Part shown: in pieces, positions 22,988 to 35,084 of the stretch
How the letters are laid out: each line of letters begins with the position of its first letter
Numbering within the stretch: the first letter of the stretch is position 1
NCBI GenBank assembly: GCA_023525715.1
Contig: CM042015.1
Span: forward strand, 88,261,750-88,325,749
DNA length: 64,000 bases
Direction: 5' to 3'
Origin: Cichorium intybus
Lineage: Eukaryota; Streptophyta; Magnoliopsida; Asterales; Asteraceae
Notes under the pieces: model-generated
The model's input: the letters and a program-made list of their open reading frames with translations, nothing else
What the model was told of the DNA's origin: nothing
The model's database searches: none
Made by a program: the position numbers and the translations under genes

Positions 22988-25900
22988 TCATCCTGCCAGG
23001 TTTTTCAACAGCGTCACCACATCCGCCGATGAATTCAAGAGATACCTTGCAGTAGACCGCTTCCTTCCAACTGCACACGAGAAATAGTTGTCGCCCTGAA
23101 GATCGAGAACCGATGGACCCTTGTTGGGTGAACCCATGGTCCGATTCCCGTTATTCGAGCCACCATCTTCACTATCTGAATTTGAAACGGAATATCCACC
23201 ACCAGATCCGGTCCTTCTCGCAGAGTGATTTGGAGAAAAACCGTTGGCCGGACTCCCTAAACTTGAGTGCGTCGGAGTTGGTGTTGCAGCCGGAAGCTCA
23301 GGCTCGAAAAATGTGTAAATATCTTCATCCTGAAAGGGTTTAAGTTTCGAACAAATAAAGATCACAGATTGTATGTATATACAGAAATGTATATACCTTT
23401 GATTAATAGAAACTTTATTACATTTACCATCTCTTAATTTTTAATAATCAACATCTCAAATGTGTAATTTTAGTTTTTAATTTTATCATTTTTATGAGAC
23501 ATCAAGAAACATGCCTTTGGAAGAAAATGACCAACACACAAAACGTAGTCAATAGGCTCCTTCATATCTTTATCATGTATAACTTGTCCTAAAATGCCAC
23601 TTATCCCCGCACCCTAAAAACATTTTCCAAAAAAAAAAAAAAAAAAGATCAATACCGGTTCACTCAAACTATAACCGACCACATAAAAAGAACCAGGGGT
23701 AAAAACGTCAAACCTTGGTGACTCCATGGGCTCGAACCTCCACAGACCGCCCACCTTGAACCACTTCTACCGATGCATTCGATATGGGCCCGGTCCACAA
23801 ATGCTGCAACATGTCCTTCGCTTGTAGCCGCCCAAACTCAACATCTTTAACATTAACCAAAAAAGTGAAAAAGTAAAAATAAATAGAGTAAACAATAAAT
23901 CGTAAATGTAAATTTATTATCAAAAACTAAGTATGTTTCTTTTTTTAATTATGAAATGGGGCACACACCTGCATACTTATAATTCCAAACAAGCGAAGTC
24001 TCACGAAGCTCAAAGAAAGATCGTGGGGTCCGCTCAGTAAAATACTCAAAAACATGTTTAACACTTTCGAACCAATCCATATGTATGTTATCCGACAAAT
24101 TTTGTAACCATTTCTTATTCCCGGTTCTAACAAACACGCCATGTTCGGCCGCAAGCCATACGTTGTAGTCGTCAAAATTCTACAAAATCATCAAGTCAAC
24201 AAAAAAGTCAAACCACAAGAAAAAACCCACGAAAAAATGGGAAATAGTACCGAAATACCTTATCAAGAACGGATCGATGGCTTCCACTTAACACCACAAC
24301 CGTTGTTTTTGGATCATCACAAAGCCGCCTTAAAGGTTCTCTCAATTCAGGATGCAATTTACTTTCCATTTCTTTAAATTGATCGACCCGTCTATCTGGG
24401 GCATTCACCGGTTCGGTTAATGTCGCGTTGAACCCCTGTCAAATACCCAAAAAGTTAAAAAAAAAAAAAGTAAAAAGAAAAAAAAAAGGAAAACGGTGGC
24501 GTTATGGTCAAAAAGAAAGAATACCAGAATGAGTAAACGGTTATTGGAGCGCATGTAACGTTCAATTGCGTGTTCGGTTTGAAGAACTGGTGGAATTTGT
24601 GTTGTTCGAAGTTGGGCTTCAACAACCGTATCATTGAGTTCACTACAAGGGTAGAAAGGTAAATGGATTATTTAATAAAACGAAATGGAAAAAATATTAA
24701 TAAAAAGAAATACGGACCTAATGAAAGTTTCGGCCCATTCTTGAGATGTATGAGTAGTGACGTGGACGTAGTTATGATGGTGTCGTTTTTCTCTCTCTTC
24801 AGATGGCATGTTTAGGGCGTAAGCAATCGCGGAAGCTACTTCGGTTACGTTCCATGGATTTACCAAAATTGCCCCTGCACCGAGCGACTGTGCGGCTCCC
24901 GCAAACTACATAAATTTAATGTAGAAATGGGTTAAAACGGTAAAAAGCTAAAAGAAAGAGACTGGACAAGTTTTCTAGAATTATTTAAGGTGATACGAAG
25001 ATCAAGAGGGTATTTACGTCTTTTACTTAAAGATGAGTGAGTACCTCGCTTAGAATTAAGACGCCTTTCTTTGATGCTTGGCATGCCACGAATTCATAGC
25101 TCACAAGATTCATTCCGTCCCTTAGAGATGTAACAAGTGCCACATCTAAAAGATTAAAATTAAAAGAAAACGTTAAGAAATTCAATGGAGATAAAAATAT
25201 AATAGTATACGAAAATTAATACAATACCCGTAACAGCATATAGTGCACATAAAGTGTGATGATCAAAAGACCGATCCTGAAAAATGCACGATAAATTACT
25301 TGAGAACGTGTTACCACAAATCAAACAAGAAAACACGGCAAATGACCAAGGGCATTCACGTCTTTTTGTGTAGATGATATGTCGAGGGTAAGTCATGGTC
25401 CCAACTTTTTAGGTGGAACAAAAAGTTGCTGCTTTTTTTTTTTTCCAAAAACACTGATTCTACAACAATGCTTACGTCAAACACAGTACAATCTGTTCTG
25501 TTCTGTTTTGTCCTGTATTTCAAAAGAGGCATAAAAAGACGTACCAAATGATGAATTGGGACGGTTGTAAGTGTCCCAAATCTTCCGTTAATCCGTCCAA
25601 CGATTTCATGAACTTGACATGTAAGTTTTTGATCTGTCAAAAAACACGAAAACCGTAAATACACCTTTCAATTTTTATTTTTTAATAAAAAAAAGTTAAG
25701 ATAGTGAAACATACACTCAGGGACATCGGTCCTTGTTGGCACAGCAATTTGAAACAAGACAACTTTCTCATGCCACTCTGGATTTTCCTCAAGAAACTTT
25801 TCAAATGCCAAAAGCTTTTGTGGAATTCCCTTAATCATATCAAGCCGATCCACTCCTAGCATCACCTACAAAACTAATCATCTCAACGTGTGCAACTTTT

Positions 25901-28900
25901 TATAAAATAATATTTGTAAAATATGTTCTTGGACGAAAAGGGTATAAAATTAAAGTCTAAAGATTGTTTCTTCATTCACCTTTCGACCACGAAATCTTTC
26001 CTCAAATTCTTTTATATGATTCTTGACTTGAGGGAGTTGAATGGTTCTTACAAATCTATCAGAATCTATCCCAACAGGAAACTGCACATTTCAAGTCACA
26101 AATAAATGAAAGTATGTTGCTATTTCTTAAACTAAGCCATAATTTATAAAAAAATATACCGCTGCAACACGAGTAAGTCTTCCTTGATCTTCCACTCCTT
26201 CAGGGGTACCCTCAAGACCAAGAATACGAGTGCAAGCACTCACAAAATGCCTTGCATAATCATAAGTATGAAACCTAAAATCAAAAGTTAATAAAAAAAA
26301 ATATCAGATTCTTTCAAAGTACAATGCCTTAATAAGAAAAAACACGGTAATTAGTAATTACCCGACCAAATCCGCTGCAAGAACCGCAATTAGCAATTCC
26401 GACCGCGATGGCATTGTGCGATGGATCTCAGAGGATGGAAATGGAGTATGCAAAAACCATCCGACTTTCATGTTTGCATTTTGTTCTTTTAAACATTTGG
26501 GAAGAAACATTAAATGGTAATCATGACACCAAACAATATCTCCTTCTTGATAATGCTCTTTTACTACATCTGCAAATAACTGATTTGCTTTCTTGTACGC
26601 GTCAAATTGTGATTGAAAACTACGAATTGTTGCAAGGCAGTCTTCTTGAGGGAGGCCAAGATAATGAAAGAGTGGCCATAAGATGTTGTTGCAGTACCCG
26701 TTGTAGTATAGATGAACAAGATCTTCATCAAGAAAAACAGGAACACATCTCTGTATATCAAGAAAGTATTATATAATATTGAATTTTTGGAATTTGTTAG
26801 TTATAAAGATTCTAAATGCTATAAAGATTGTATCTTTGTAATTATTAGCTATAAAGATTTGACATTATGTCTCTTGTAATATATTTGTCAAGGAAAACAA
26901 GAAATGATCTCTGCATATAAATTAAATGCTATAAAAGATGGAATTCTTTTAACTGTTAGTTATAAAGATTAAATATAAATAAATAATGTCTTGTAATATG
27001 TACTCAACCTTTTCGGCTAAAGCTTCTATAAGCGATTTTCGGCCAATTTCATCGGGTACATTTACCTCAGCCCAACCAATCCATTTGACTTCAAAATCCG
27101 TTATACCTTCACAGAAAAATTACTGATTAATAAGGAAATGTGCTACATTATTTTTTTTTTCACTTTCTTACATTATAACACTTAAATTAAGGTTTACATG
27201 TGCATACCCAAGTGATAAAATACAAAAACAAAATGGAAAAGTACCTTTTTCACGTTTTCTACTATACAAAACTTATTTTAAGGTATACATGTGCATAACC
27301 ATGTGACAAAATACGAAAGAAACAGTCGACACCCAAAAGTATATTTTTATGTTTTTTACACTATAAAAATTCATTTCATTTAATGTAAACGTGTACATAC
27401 CTAAATTACCAAACACGAATAGAAAACAGAACACATACCCAAAAGTAATTTTTTGTGTTATACTGTTTTTTACAGTATAAAACTTATTTAAGTGCATACC
27501 CAAGTGGCAAAAATATGAAAAGAAAACAGAAAACATACCCTAAAGTATATCTTTTTAAAAGTCTTTTACACTATACAAGTGATTATAAGGTACATATGTG
27601 CATACCCAAAAGTATTTTTTATGTATATATGTGCACACCTAAGTGGCAAAATAAGAAAATAAACCAGAAAACTCAACAAGATGTTTTCTTTTTAACTTTT
27701 TTTACACTATAAAACTTACTTTAAGGTAAATTCGTGCATACACAAATGATAAAATAGTAAAAGAAAACCAAAACTTACCCAAAAGTGCACTAACTAAGCC
27801 GCCAATAGTTACTTCAAGTTGCCAAGATGATTCACCCTTTCTAACTGCAGATACAGGAAGCCGATTGGCTACAACTAATAACCGTTGTTTATGAGGCCTT
27901 CTATCTTGTCTTTCACATTCACTGCTAATAAGTTTGCTTTCTTTCAAACGGTTGACTAACTCTTCTTCAGTAGGCAAATTATCAGGTAATGATGTAATTA
28001 TTCGATCATCTACAATGCTACTATTAACATCTTCATTGCAAGATTTTAAAGATTTTCTTAACTCTCTTTCTTTCAAGAGTCTTTCAAGCCTAGTTTTAAG
28101 TATGGTTGAAGTATTGTTGTTGTCATCTACAAGTTTATTCGATTTCTTCAATTCAGCCTGCAATTCAAGAAGAATTTCATTCCAAAATCAGATATTTGAT
28201 CACTTGTGTCTTGCAATATTGTAGACTTATTATTTTTACAAAAATATAACATGATTGCAGAATAGACCATTCAACTTGACACTCTTTGTTCTAAGTTGCT
28301 GATTTTTCAGAAGAATGACGGTTTTTTAACACAAGAAAGCAAGTTTATTGTTTGAAAAGTTAAATTAACTCTTTCTTGAAAAAACATAATCTTGATTTGG
28401 CTCATTACTCATTACTATAAACCATAGCGAATCAAAAGTTAGAGCATCAGTATCATCCAATTAAGTGATAGTTACTAGTCATGGGAATCTTTATTTACAT
28501 TTAAAAATCATGTTCGGTTTCAAAATAAAGATTCTTTAATTTATATATTAAAGAGATTTAAATTCATTCAATATAAACAAATGGTGGTACAATGTAAAGC
28601 GAGTCAGGGAGAGTAAATGGGGACAAAATTGACAAGTCAAAAACTAATTGGGGATACAGAATTCTAACCACTACATACTTATGTATAAAATAATCGAATA
28701 CTGGGCGAAATTAATAGACATTTTACACAAGGAATAAGTAAACAAGTCCGCTAATTTAACATTGTTGGATTTGAATTCTCCTGATGCTTATTCGTGTTAA
28801 AAGGCTAACCTCAAGAACCTCATCAAGAAATCCAAGATTCTAAGCAACTCAAAACAAAACTCAAATAAACAAAAAAACCCAGATAAAATAATCAACATTT

Positions 28901-29046
28901 GAAGTGGGTTTGCACCGAAAGTTGAAGAAACAAGAACTTGAACAATCTATTTTCGTGAATATGAAAGAAAATCAAAGGGCGGTTGTTTTGTTTACCAAAT
29001 CGTGTTCGAGAATGCTGATCTCATCAAAGGAGTTTAACTTCTGCAT
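22988..29046 (-). CDS. TPS1: Class I trehalose-6-phosphate synthase, 17 exons
   Basis: Makes trehalose-6-phosphate, a sugar-status signal, from UDP-glucose and glucose-6-phosphate. Exons: 29046..28996, 28157..27779, 27106..27009, 26750..26362, 26274..26160, 26081..25980, 25865..25715, 25633..25545, 25276..25228, 25145..25045, 24905..24718, 24642..24525, 24435..24259, 24179..23969, 23844..23714, 23613..23515, 23329..22988. They join into 930 codons with stop, every phase matching; the family is about 940 aa. Residues about 40-51 ([12 protein letters not shown]) are the conserved N-terminal regulatory motif. The GT20 domain spans about 109-570; Arg116, Tyr192, Trp201, Arg385, Lys390, Asp484 and Glu492 align with the known active site. 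The phosphatase-like domain (from about 611) reads GFNATL where active enzymes have the Asp-box, so it should be inactive, as in other class I proteins. The C-terminus is Ser/Gly-rich. Expected in cytosol or nucleus. Confidence 0.93.
23514..23517 (-). promoter_or_regulatory. TPS1: GC splice donor of the last TPS1 intron
   Basis: Exon 16 ends CCAAAG|GCATGT and the intron (23514..23330) ends TTTCAG|GATGAAG. Any nearby GT donor would break the frame or the conserved GHFLxK-DED junction, so a GC-AG intron is the best reading. Confidence 0.7.
28158..28995 (-). other. TPS1: First intron of TPS1
   Basis: Runs from donor TTG|GTAAAC to acceptor TTGCAG|GCTGAA. At 838 bp it is the longest intron of the gene, in line with long first introns that often carry regulatory sequence in plants. 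No transposon recognised inside. Confidence 0.7.
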
Positions 29047-29106
29047 TGTTTTGTTTCGAAAAACAAAACCCTAGTAATGCTGATTAAGATTCTAACGAAT
29101 GAATCC

Positions 29107-29113
29107 ATTTATA
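29107..29113 (-). promoter_or_regulatory. TPS1: Candidate TATA box of TPS1
   Basis: TATAAAT on the minus strand, about 60 bp before the ATG at 29046, giving room for a short leader of about 30 bp. Confidence 0.4.
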
Positions 29114-29179
29114 AAGAGCAGATACTTGGGCTAAAAATGGTTACTTTGCGATAGGGAAAGTCGACACTGAAAACCCCCT

Positions 29180-29231
29180 TCCATATATGAAACGGTGCGT
29201 CAATGGAAAATCCCTTCCATATATGAAACGG
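29180..29231. repeat. Direct repeat in the TPS1 upstream region
   Basis: CCTTCCATATATGAAACGGT occurs twice, near 29179-29198 and 29212-29231, about 33 bp apart. It contains a palindromic CATATATG core; a regulatory role is only a guess. Confidence 0.6.
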
Positions 29232-29275
29232 TTATGGATACATAATCATGTATAGATATAGATAAAGAGAATGAG

Positions 29276-29312
29276 AGAAGGGGTAAGGGGGAGGGGTGGG
29301 GTGGATGGGGGT
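29276..29312 (+). promoter_or_regulatory. G-rich tract with quadruplex potential upstream of TPS1
   Basis: Five to six runs of three or more G within about 37 bp (AAGGGGTAAGGGGGAGGGGT, then GGGG and GGGGG runs). It lies about 235 bp before the TPS1 ATG, on the template strand; the coding strand is correspondingly C/T-rich. Confidence 0.55.
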
Positions 29313-29314
29313 TG

Positions 29315-30084
29315 TAGAGGATTACAGCTATGGTGAGGGTTCTTTATAGTTCTCATAGCACAAGGCATTAAGCCATGCAGAGATGCTGATGCAGAGAAGG
29401 TGTGTGGATGTGGGGGTGGCATCAAATTTACTCTTTTCTAAAAATAAAAATTGTTGTAGGTCAAAGGAATATGCCCAAAGTTTGTTGGTACTTGGTAGTG
29501 ACAGAGGAAAACATTCTTTGATGAATCAAAATATTTATTTATTAGATGATTCTATTGTATATTATAATAATGTTTTCTAGACTCGAGATCTAACTTATAT
29601 AGAATTTATTTATCGTGTTTTATGATATGGAAATATTTTGCTTATTTACATTAAATGGGCATTTTCTTTCTAAATGGATCAAGGGTTAAAGGAGTTAGAA
29701 TATTTTGAGTCGAATTTGTTGAATCTTAATTATTATTTTTTAATTTGTTTCCATTTTTTGTTAGAGAAAATGATGCAAACTTGGATAGTTTTGATTGTTG
29801 TCATAGTTTACACATTCGTATTCAATCTTTCTAATTCCAATTCTCTATCTTTATTTATCATCTTTCTAACTAGTCTATAAGATACAACATGAAAATAAGC
29901 ATTTTCAACTTCAACCTATATGATCTCAAATTAATATTAGAAATTAAAACCCCAAGAGATCCAAATCTGATTGACCAAAAACGAACCCATTATGAGATCC
30001 CATATTTAGCTGCATAAGAACCATACATGGAGATCCATATCCTTACGGTTAAAAGTAGAGTTATTTGACAAAAATATGTATATA
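29315..30084. other. Upstream region of TPS1, no gene seen
   Basis: Contains short open stretches only (for example 29383-29580), with no recognised protein. Confidence 0.4.
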
Positions 30085-31280
30085 CTAGGCGAATGTCTTT
30101 GTGTTGCACAAAAAAAACATTATGTAGTCAAAATATTAATCGATATATATTGTAAAAAATAATTAACTTATTGTCATTAACGATGAAATAATTATTATAC
30201 TAAAACAAAATGTTGATGTAAATTGTTGATATTATCTTTAACCATAAAATAAAAAAATACATTTATTAAAAAATTGAAAATAAATAATTACAAAGTCGTT
30301 ATACTAATAGAATCCAATTAACGAAATAATATTCAGATTTATTGTTTTTCAAAACAAATATCTAATTTATTTTGTATCATTATTATGTATCTATCAACAA
30401 TAACTACAAAGAAAATATAAATATAAACACAAACATACTATATCGTTAGCGAATGTCATCTCTAATCTCGGTATATCATTTTTATTATTAAGATTGACTG
30501 ATTTCCATATTGTATACAACTGCACTTGAATAATTCACTCATCTTTTAATAAATTAAATTTACTTATCTTAGTATATGTCATCACATGATGAAGTCCCTA
30601 GTTGAAATGAAGTCTTTTAATGTGGTTATATTAAACCACATATTTAATGAAAATAAAGTAATTCCAGTAAATATTTATTTTAATGTCAAAACTCTCTAAC
30701 TTCTAACTAATCTTATACAATTCAAATGATAGTTTTAACTTAAGATATTTAATTGATATTTATACTACTTAAACAATGAAAAAGAATATCATATATTCTT
30801 TCAACTTCAACTAAATTGGTTCTTGAAAATTGATACAAAAATTATAAACTTTAAAATATGGATTTTTTTCTTTAAATTTAACTAAAAATCTTTTACTTGA
30901 TGAATCAAATATCATGATTTAAAAAGTCTTCTGAATTGGAGTAGTTAAAAAGACAAAAAAAAATGTTTCTTATAACAAAACATTCACGAATTATTATTTA
31001 AAGAATGACTATATACTAAAGTTTTAAAAAGCACCAATTAATTTAAATACAAAATAATAATATACATATTGATGAAACTATATTATGATGATGTAGACAT
31101 CTAAGAAACAGTTGTGACCCAAACCCAGAGCCCGCTAATGTTAACTTATGATAAATTTCAGATCGTCATGTACCGCTCAACTAATTTTACACATTACATA
31201 TACAATAAAATTAAAACATATTTTTGTTTAAAATGAATTATCATGAATCATGTGATAATATAATTATAACATATAACTTT
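30085..31280 (-). mobile_element. AT-rich Helitron-like element, decayed; 5' end not fixed
   Basis: On the minus strand the segment ends TTGTGCAACACAAAGACATT then CGCCTAG|T, fitting a Helitron 3' end (CTAG before T at 30085). Phrases such as TTAACTTATTGTCATTAACG next to it recur near the two other copies (59138 and 59859). The 5' TC end was not located, so the upper coordinate is a rough limit. Confidence 0.35.
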
Positions 31281-31658
31281 ATCGTAACCTATGTAGTTAT
31301 AGCGGTAAAAAATCAAATATCGATCACTATCGCTATTTGAAATCGCGGTTTTCGCGGTGGTATAGCGCTGATATAGCGTTTTTTTGTATTACGTATAATT
31401 TTTATATTAGAGCATTAATACATCTAGTTGCTTATTGATTATTGCAATTCCATGAACATTCCTATATAAGATAGAAAAGATAATCAATAATACAAACATT
31501 AATTTCATAACTATAGTGATTCTAACATACAATTTTAACTAGAATGTAATCAAATTGAAGATAATGTAATCAAAATACAAGTTACGGATAACAAATTCTT
31601 AGAATTATACATTGATACACTTGTATTCATAACCACAACAACAAAACCAAAATCAAAT

Positions 31659-33728
31659 GTAACACCCGACTTATTAACCAAAAACACCCCAAAAATTTTT
31701 CATTTTGAAATCAAATATTTTACAATCAAAACACAAGTAGGGGTATTAGTTAATACAATACGAGTACAAGTGTATCACGAAGTACAATACATAATATTAT
31801 ACATCTTTAAGCCGGGCTGTCACTTCAATCACTAAGTCCTCAGTCACGGACTTTATCTTTTCCCTTCGCGGGATCACGCTCACCTGCAGGGACATATCAA
31901 ATAAACTGTGAGCTATAGAGCCCAATGAGTAATCAAATTAAATACAACATGTATAAGAATAAGATTCTCTATACAAATTTATCTATGTATTATCAATCAA
32001 ATATGGCTCACGGGTAATCCCGCTGTTGCCTAAAATATGTGGCTCACGGGTAAGCCCGCTGTTGCCTAGACTCACGGCTGGTTCCGGTCTTGTCTATATA
32101 AGTTTTATTGACTCACGGCTGGTTCCGGTCTTGTCATTTCCTTTTATTGACTCACGGCTGGTTCCGGTCTTGTCAGTAGAGGTTTGACTCACAGCTCCGT
32201 TCTTGTCTATTAAAGACTCACGGCTTATCTGGTATTGTCATATTATTGATTGATATTGACTCACAGCTTATCTAGTCTTGTCATATCAAATCAAACATCT
32301 GTCATTTTTCGTCCCCAAAACTATATTTCAATCCGCAGCTGCTCAACTATCATTTATCACATCAAATGCGAGTGAGATTACTCACCTGAAGGTTTGCTAC
32401 AACTAGCTCTTAGCGGTTCTTGCCTTTCAATGTGTTTCGCGAGATCTTGTCTCGTACCTATAATTCATTCATTTCCACAATGATTATAGGTTAATAATCA
32501 TTTTAATTGATTCTAATGCATACGAGTCTAATATAGAACCAATTCCAAGCAATAACCATTCTTATAAAATTTCCAATATACGTCCCGAAATACGCGTATT
32601 CTGCTACAGTACTTTCGGGAGGTCGTATACGTATTCCGACAATTTTGTATGAAGTTTCATACCATATTAGACCTATGTTTAAAATTTCAGGTCAAACGGA
32701 CAAGCCTAGCATCAATTTTCAAAATTGAGCCAAACCTTAACAGAGAGCATGAAAAATCTGATCATTTTCCATGCAGCGCAGGATCGCGACCCTATCTCCA
32801 TGGGGATCGCGTCCCTACGGATCGCGACCCTATCTCCATGGAGATCGGGACCCGATCTTTGCTGGACAGACCAGAATTACGATTTTTATGCTACAAACTC
32901 CCAATTTCTCTTATTAAGCCCTTAATACACGACTTAATCACTAGGGATTGTTCCAATATCAAAACCCATCATTAATATCAAGTTTTAGACAATGGAATTG
33001 GTGATTCCAACCCATTTCTAAAACTTCCCGTTTTCACAAATTTTAGTCCAAAAACCGAAATTATTGAATTTAACTTACTTCAATTGATTTCTTTCAGTCA
33101 ATTTAGCATCTAGAACTCATTATAAACCCTTAGAATCAAGTTTATCACAAGAACTCACAATCTAGGGTTCTTGATCAAAATCTCAATTCATCAAAAATGA
33201 CAACCTACTTCGATATTCTTGGATTAAGACCTTGTAGTATGACTTAATGGAAGTATTTACATCAATTTAACCTCATAATCATAACTGCAAATGCAGTTTT
33301 GTGCTGCTACAAAACCCATCAAGAACAACTATCAAGAACTTGAAGAACTAACCTTTTAAATCTTCCAATTCTACCCTTTGAAGCCAAAATCAAGTTGCAA
33401 GCTCCAAATCTTCAAGAACTCTTCACAATTTTTGCAGAAATCGTTCAAGGATTTCAGTCCCGTAACTCCCAAAATCTGCACACAAGTCTTTCTTATATAC
33501 TTCCAGAAATTACACTTTGGTCCTTGAAGTTGTATTTCTCAAACTTTTGCCACAATTTGCACAATTTATAACCAAATCAGATTTTTATAACATTTTAAGT
33601 CCAATACTCAAAATATTATTACAATACAAGTCCTTTTCTGGCCAAAAGACCAAATTACCCTTTTGAGGTAAAATGACCATTTTGCCCTTTTTACAATAAT
33701 TACATATTAACTATGTTTTGGCGTTACA
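31659..33728 (-). repeat. 3' LTR of the Tekay-type element (2070 bp)
   Basis: Starts TGTAACACC and ends GCGTTACA on the plus strand, i.e. TG...CA in both orientations. 1 bp shorter than the 5' LTR because of one A fewer near 31681. Internal tandem repeats at 32069-32284. Confidence 0.95.
32003..32284. repeat. Tandem repeats inside the 3' LTR
   Basis: A 26-bp unit of the type GACTCACGGCTGGTTCCGGT plus CTTGTC occurs three times intact and at least three more times in shortened or diverged form. It is preceded by two copies of a TGGCTCACGGGTAA-CCCGCT unit. The same block lies at about 38874-39155 in the 5' LTR. Confidence 0.85.
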
Positions 33729-33744
33729 AATTCTCCCCTCCTTT
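33729..33744 (-). other. Polypurine tract
   Basis: AAAGGAGGGGAGAATT on the minus strand directly abuts the 3' LTR, the usual priming site for plus-strand synthesis. Confidence 0.85.
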
Positions 33745-33764
33745 AAAAGATTTCGTCCCCGAAA

Positions 33765-35084
33765 TCATACAAAAAGTTGAGGATATTTCTCCCTCATTTC
33801 ACTTTCGGTCTCCCACGTCATGTCGGAACCTTTGTGATGACGCCAAAGCACTTTGACCATGCTGATTTTCTTATTTCGCAACTGTCTTGTCTTGCGGTCT
33901 AGCACTCGCTCGGGTTGTTCCGGGTATCTCAGCTTTTCATCCACCTCAATTTCAGCAAGAGGTATATGCTGAGACTTGTCAAATAAAGTTTTCCTCAAAT
34001 GGGACACATGGAATACATCATGTATACCATGAAGTTCATCAGGTAACTCTAATCGATACGCCACGGCTCCAACTCTTTGGGATATACGGAAAGGTCCAAT
34101 GAAGCGAGGACTCAACTTCCCTTTCTTCCCAAAACGAATTAAGCCTTTCCAAGGGGATACTTTGAGCATTACCATATCTCCTACTCGGAATTCTATCGGT
34201 TTCACCCGTTTGTCTGCATACTGTTTCTGTCTATTCTGAGCTACCTTCAAATTTTCGCGTATCAGTTTGATCTTTTCTTCAGTCTGTGCTACAATTTCAG
34301 GTCCAGCCAACGGCTTTTCCCCAACTTCAGTCCAGCAGGTCGGAGTACGGCACGGTGCTCTATACAAGGCTTCATACGAGGCCATCTGAATGCTGGAATG
34401 ATAGTTGTTATTGTACGCGAATTCTACCAAAGGTAAATGATCTTCCCAGCTTCCACCGAAGTCTATGACACAAGTCCTCAACATATCTTCCAAAGTTTGG
34501 ATCGTTCTTTCACTCTGACCATCGGTCTGAGGATGATATGCGGTACTCATAAGTACTTTTGTACCCAATTGCTCTTGAAGACTTTGCCAAAAATGGGAAG
34601 TAAATCTGCTGTCTCTGTCCGACACAATCGATGCTGGTAATCCATGCCGACAAATTACCTCATCAATGTAGATTTTCGCCAGTTGATCTACTCTGTACTT
34701 TTCTTTATATGGTATAAATTGTGCCGATTTGGTCAATCGATCCACAATCACCCATATAGAATCATAACCTCGCGGTGTCCGCGGCAACTTTGTTACAAAA
34801 TCCATGGTAATATGGTCCCATTTCTTCTCTGGAACCGGCAATGGTTGTATTTCCCCGTACGGTTTCTGATGGTTTGACTTAACTTGCAGACAAGTCAAAC
34901 ATCTTTCCACAAATCTTCCGATATCCCTCTTCATTCCAGGCCACCAATACATCGGTTTTAACGTTCGATACATCTTGGTATTGCCCGGATGAACTGCATA
35001 ACGGCTATAGTGTGCATCTTCTAGAAGCAAATTCCGCGCTTCTCCTTGTTTCGGGACCCATATCCGGCCTCTGAAGGTCTTCAA
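33765..35084 (-). CDS. Retrotransposon pol, integrase part with chromodomain-like tail
   Basis: About 439 codons in the same frame as the gag-RT part, cut off from it by one TAA. The HHCC zinc-binding segment (HYSRYAVHPG ... CLTCLQVK, about residues 25-70) is followed by the catalytic core: Asp in TMDFVTKLP, Asp in SDRDSRF, Glu in LEDMLRT. Then come the GPF motif (RFIGPFRIS) and a C-terminal chromodomain-like stretch ending KVLWRHHKGSDMTWE. Integrase inserts the cDNA into host DNA; chromodomain-like tails guide insertion in chromoviruses. There is no ATG at its start, so it is only made if the stop is passed. Confidence 0.9.
   Translation of the reverse strand: MKTFRGRIWVPKQGEARNLLLEDAHYSRYAVHPGNTKMYRTLKPMYWWPGMKRDIGRFVERCLTCLQVKSNHQKPYGEIQPLPVPEKKWDHITMDFVTKLPRTPRGYDSIWVIVDRLTKSAQFIPYKEKYRVDQLAKIYIDEVICRHGLPASIVSDRDSRFTSHFWQSLQEQLGTKVLMSTAYHPQTDGQSERTIQTLEDMLRTCVIDFGGSWEDHLPLVEFAYNNNYHSSIQMASYEALYRAPCRTPTCWTEVGEKPLAGPEIVAQTEEKIKLIRENLKVAQNRQKQYADKRVKPIEFRVGDMVMLKVSPWKGLIRFGKKGKLSPRFIGPFRISQRVGAVAYRLELPDELHGIHDVFHVSHLRKTLFDKSQHIPLAEIEVDEKLRYPEQPERVLDRKTRQLRNKKISMVKVLWRHHKGSDMTWETESEMREKYPQLFV

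Noticed and set aside
28158..28995. Start of TPS1 within exon 2
   Set aside because: There is no ATG at the start of exon 2 in frame; an upstream exon with ATG and matching phase exists at 29046..28996.
32003..32284. CRISPR-like array
   Set aside because: Repeats are LTR-internal, unevenly spaced and in a plant retrotransposon; both LTRs carry the same block.
32649..32975. 108-codon frame in the LTRs
   Set aside because: Repeats in both LTRs, has no domain and lies in reverse orientation to the element.
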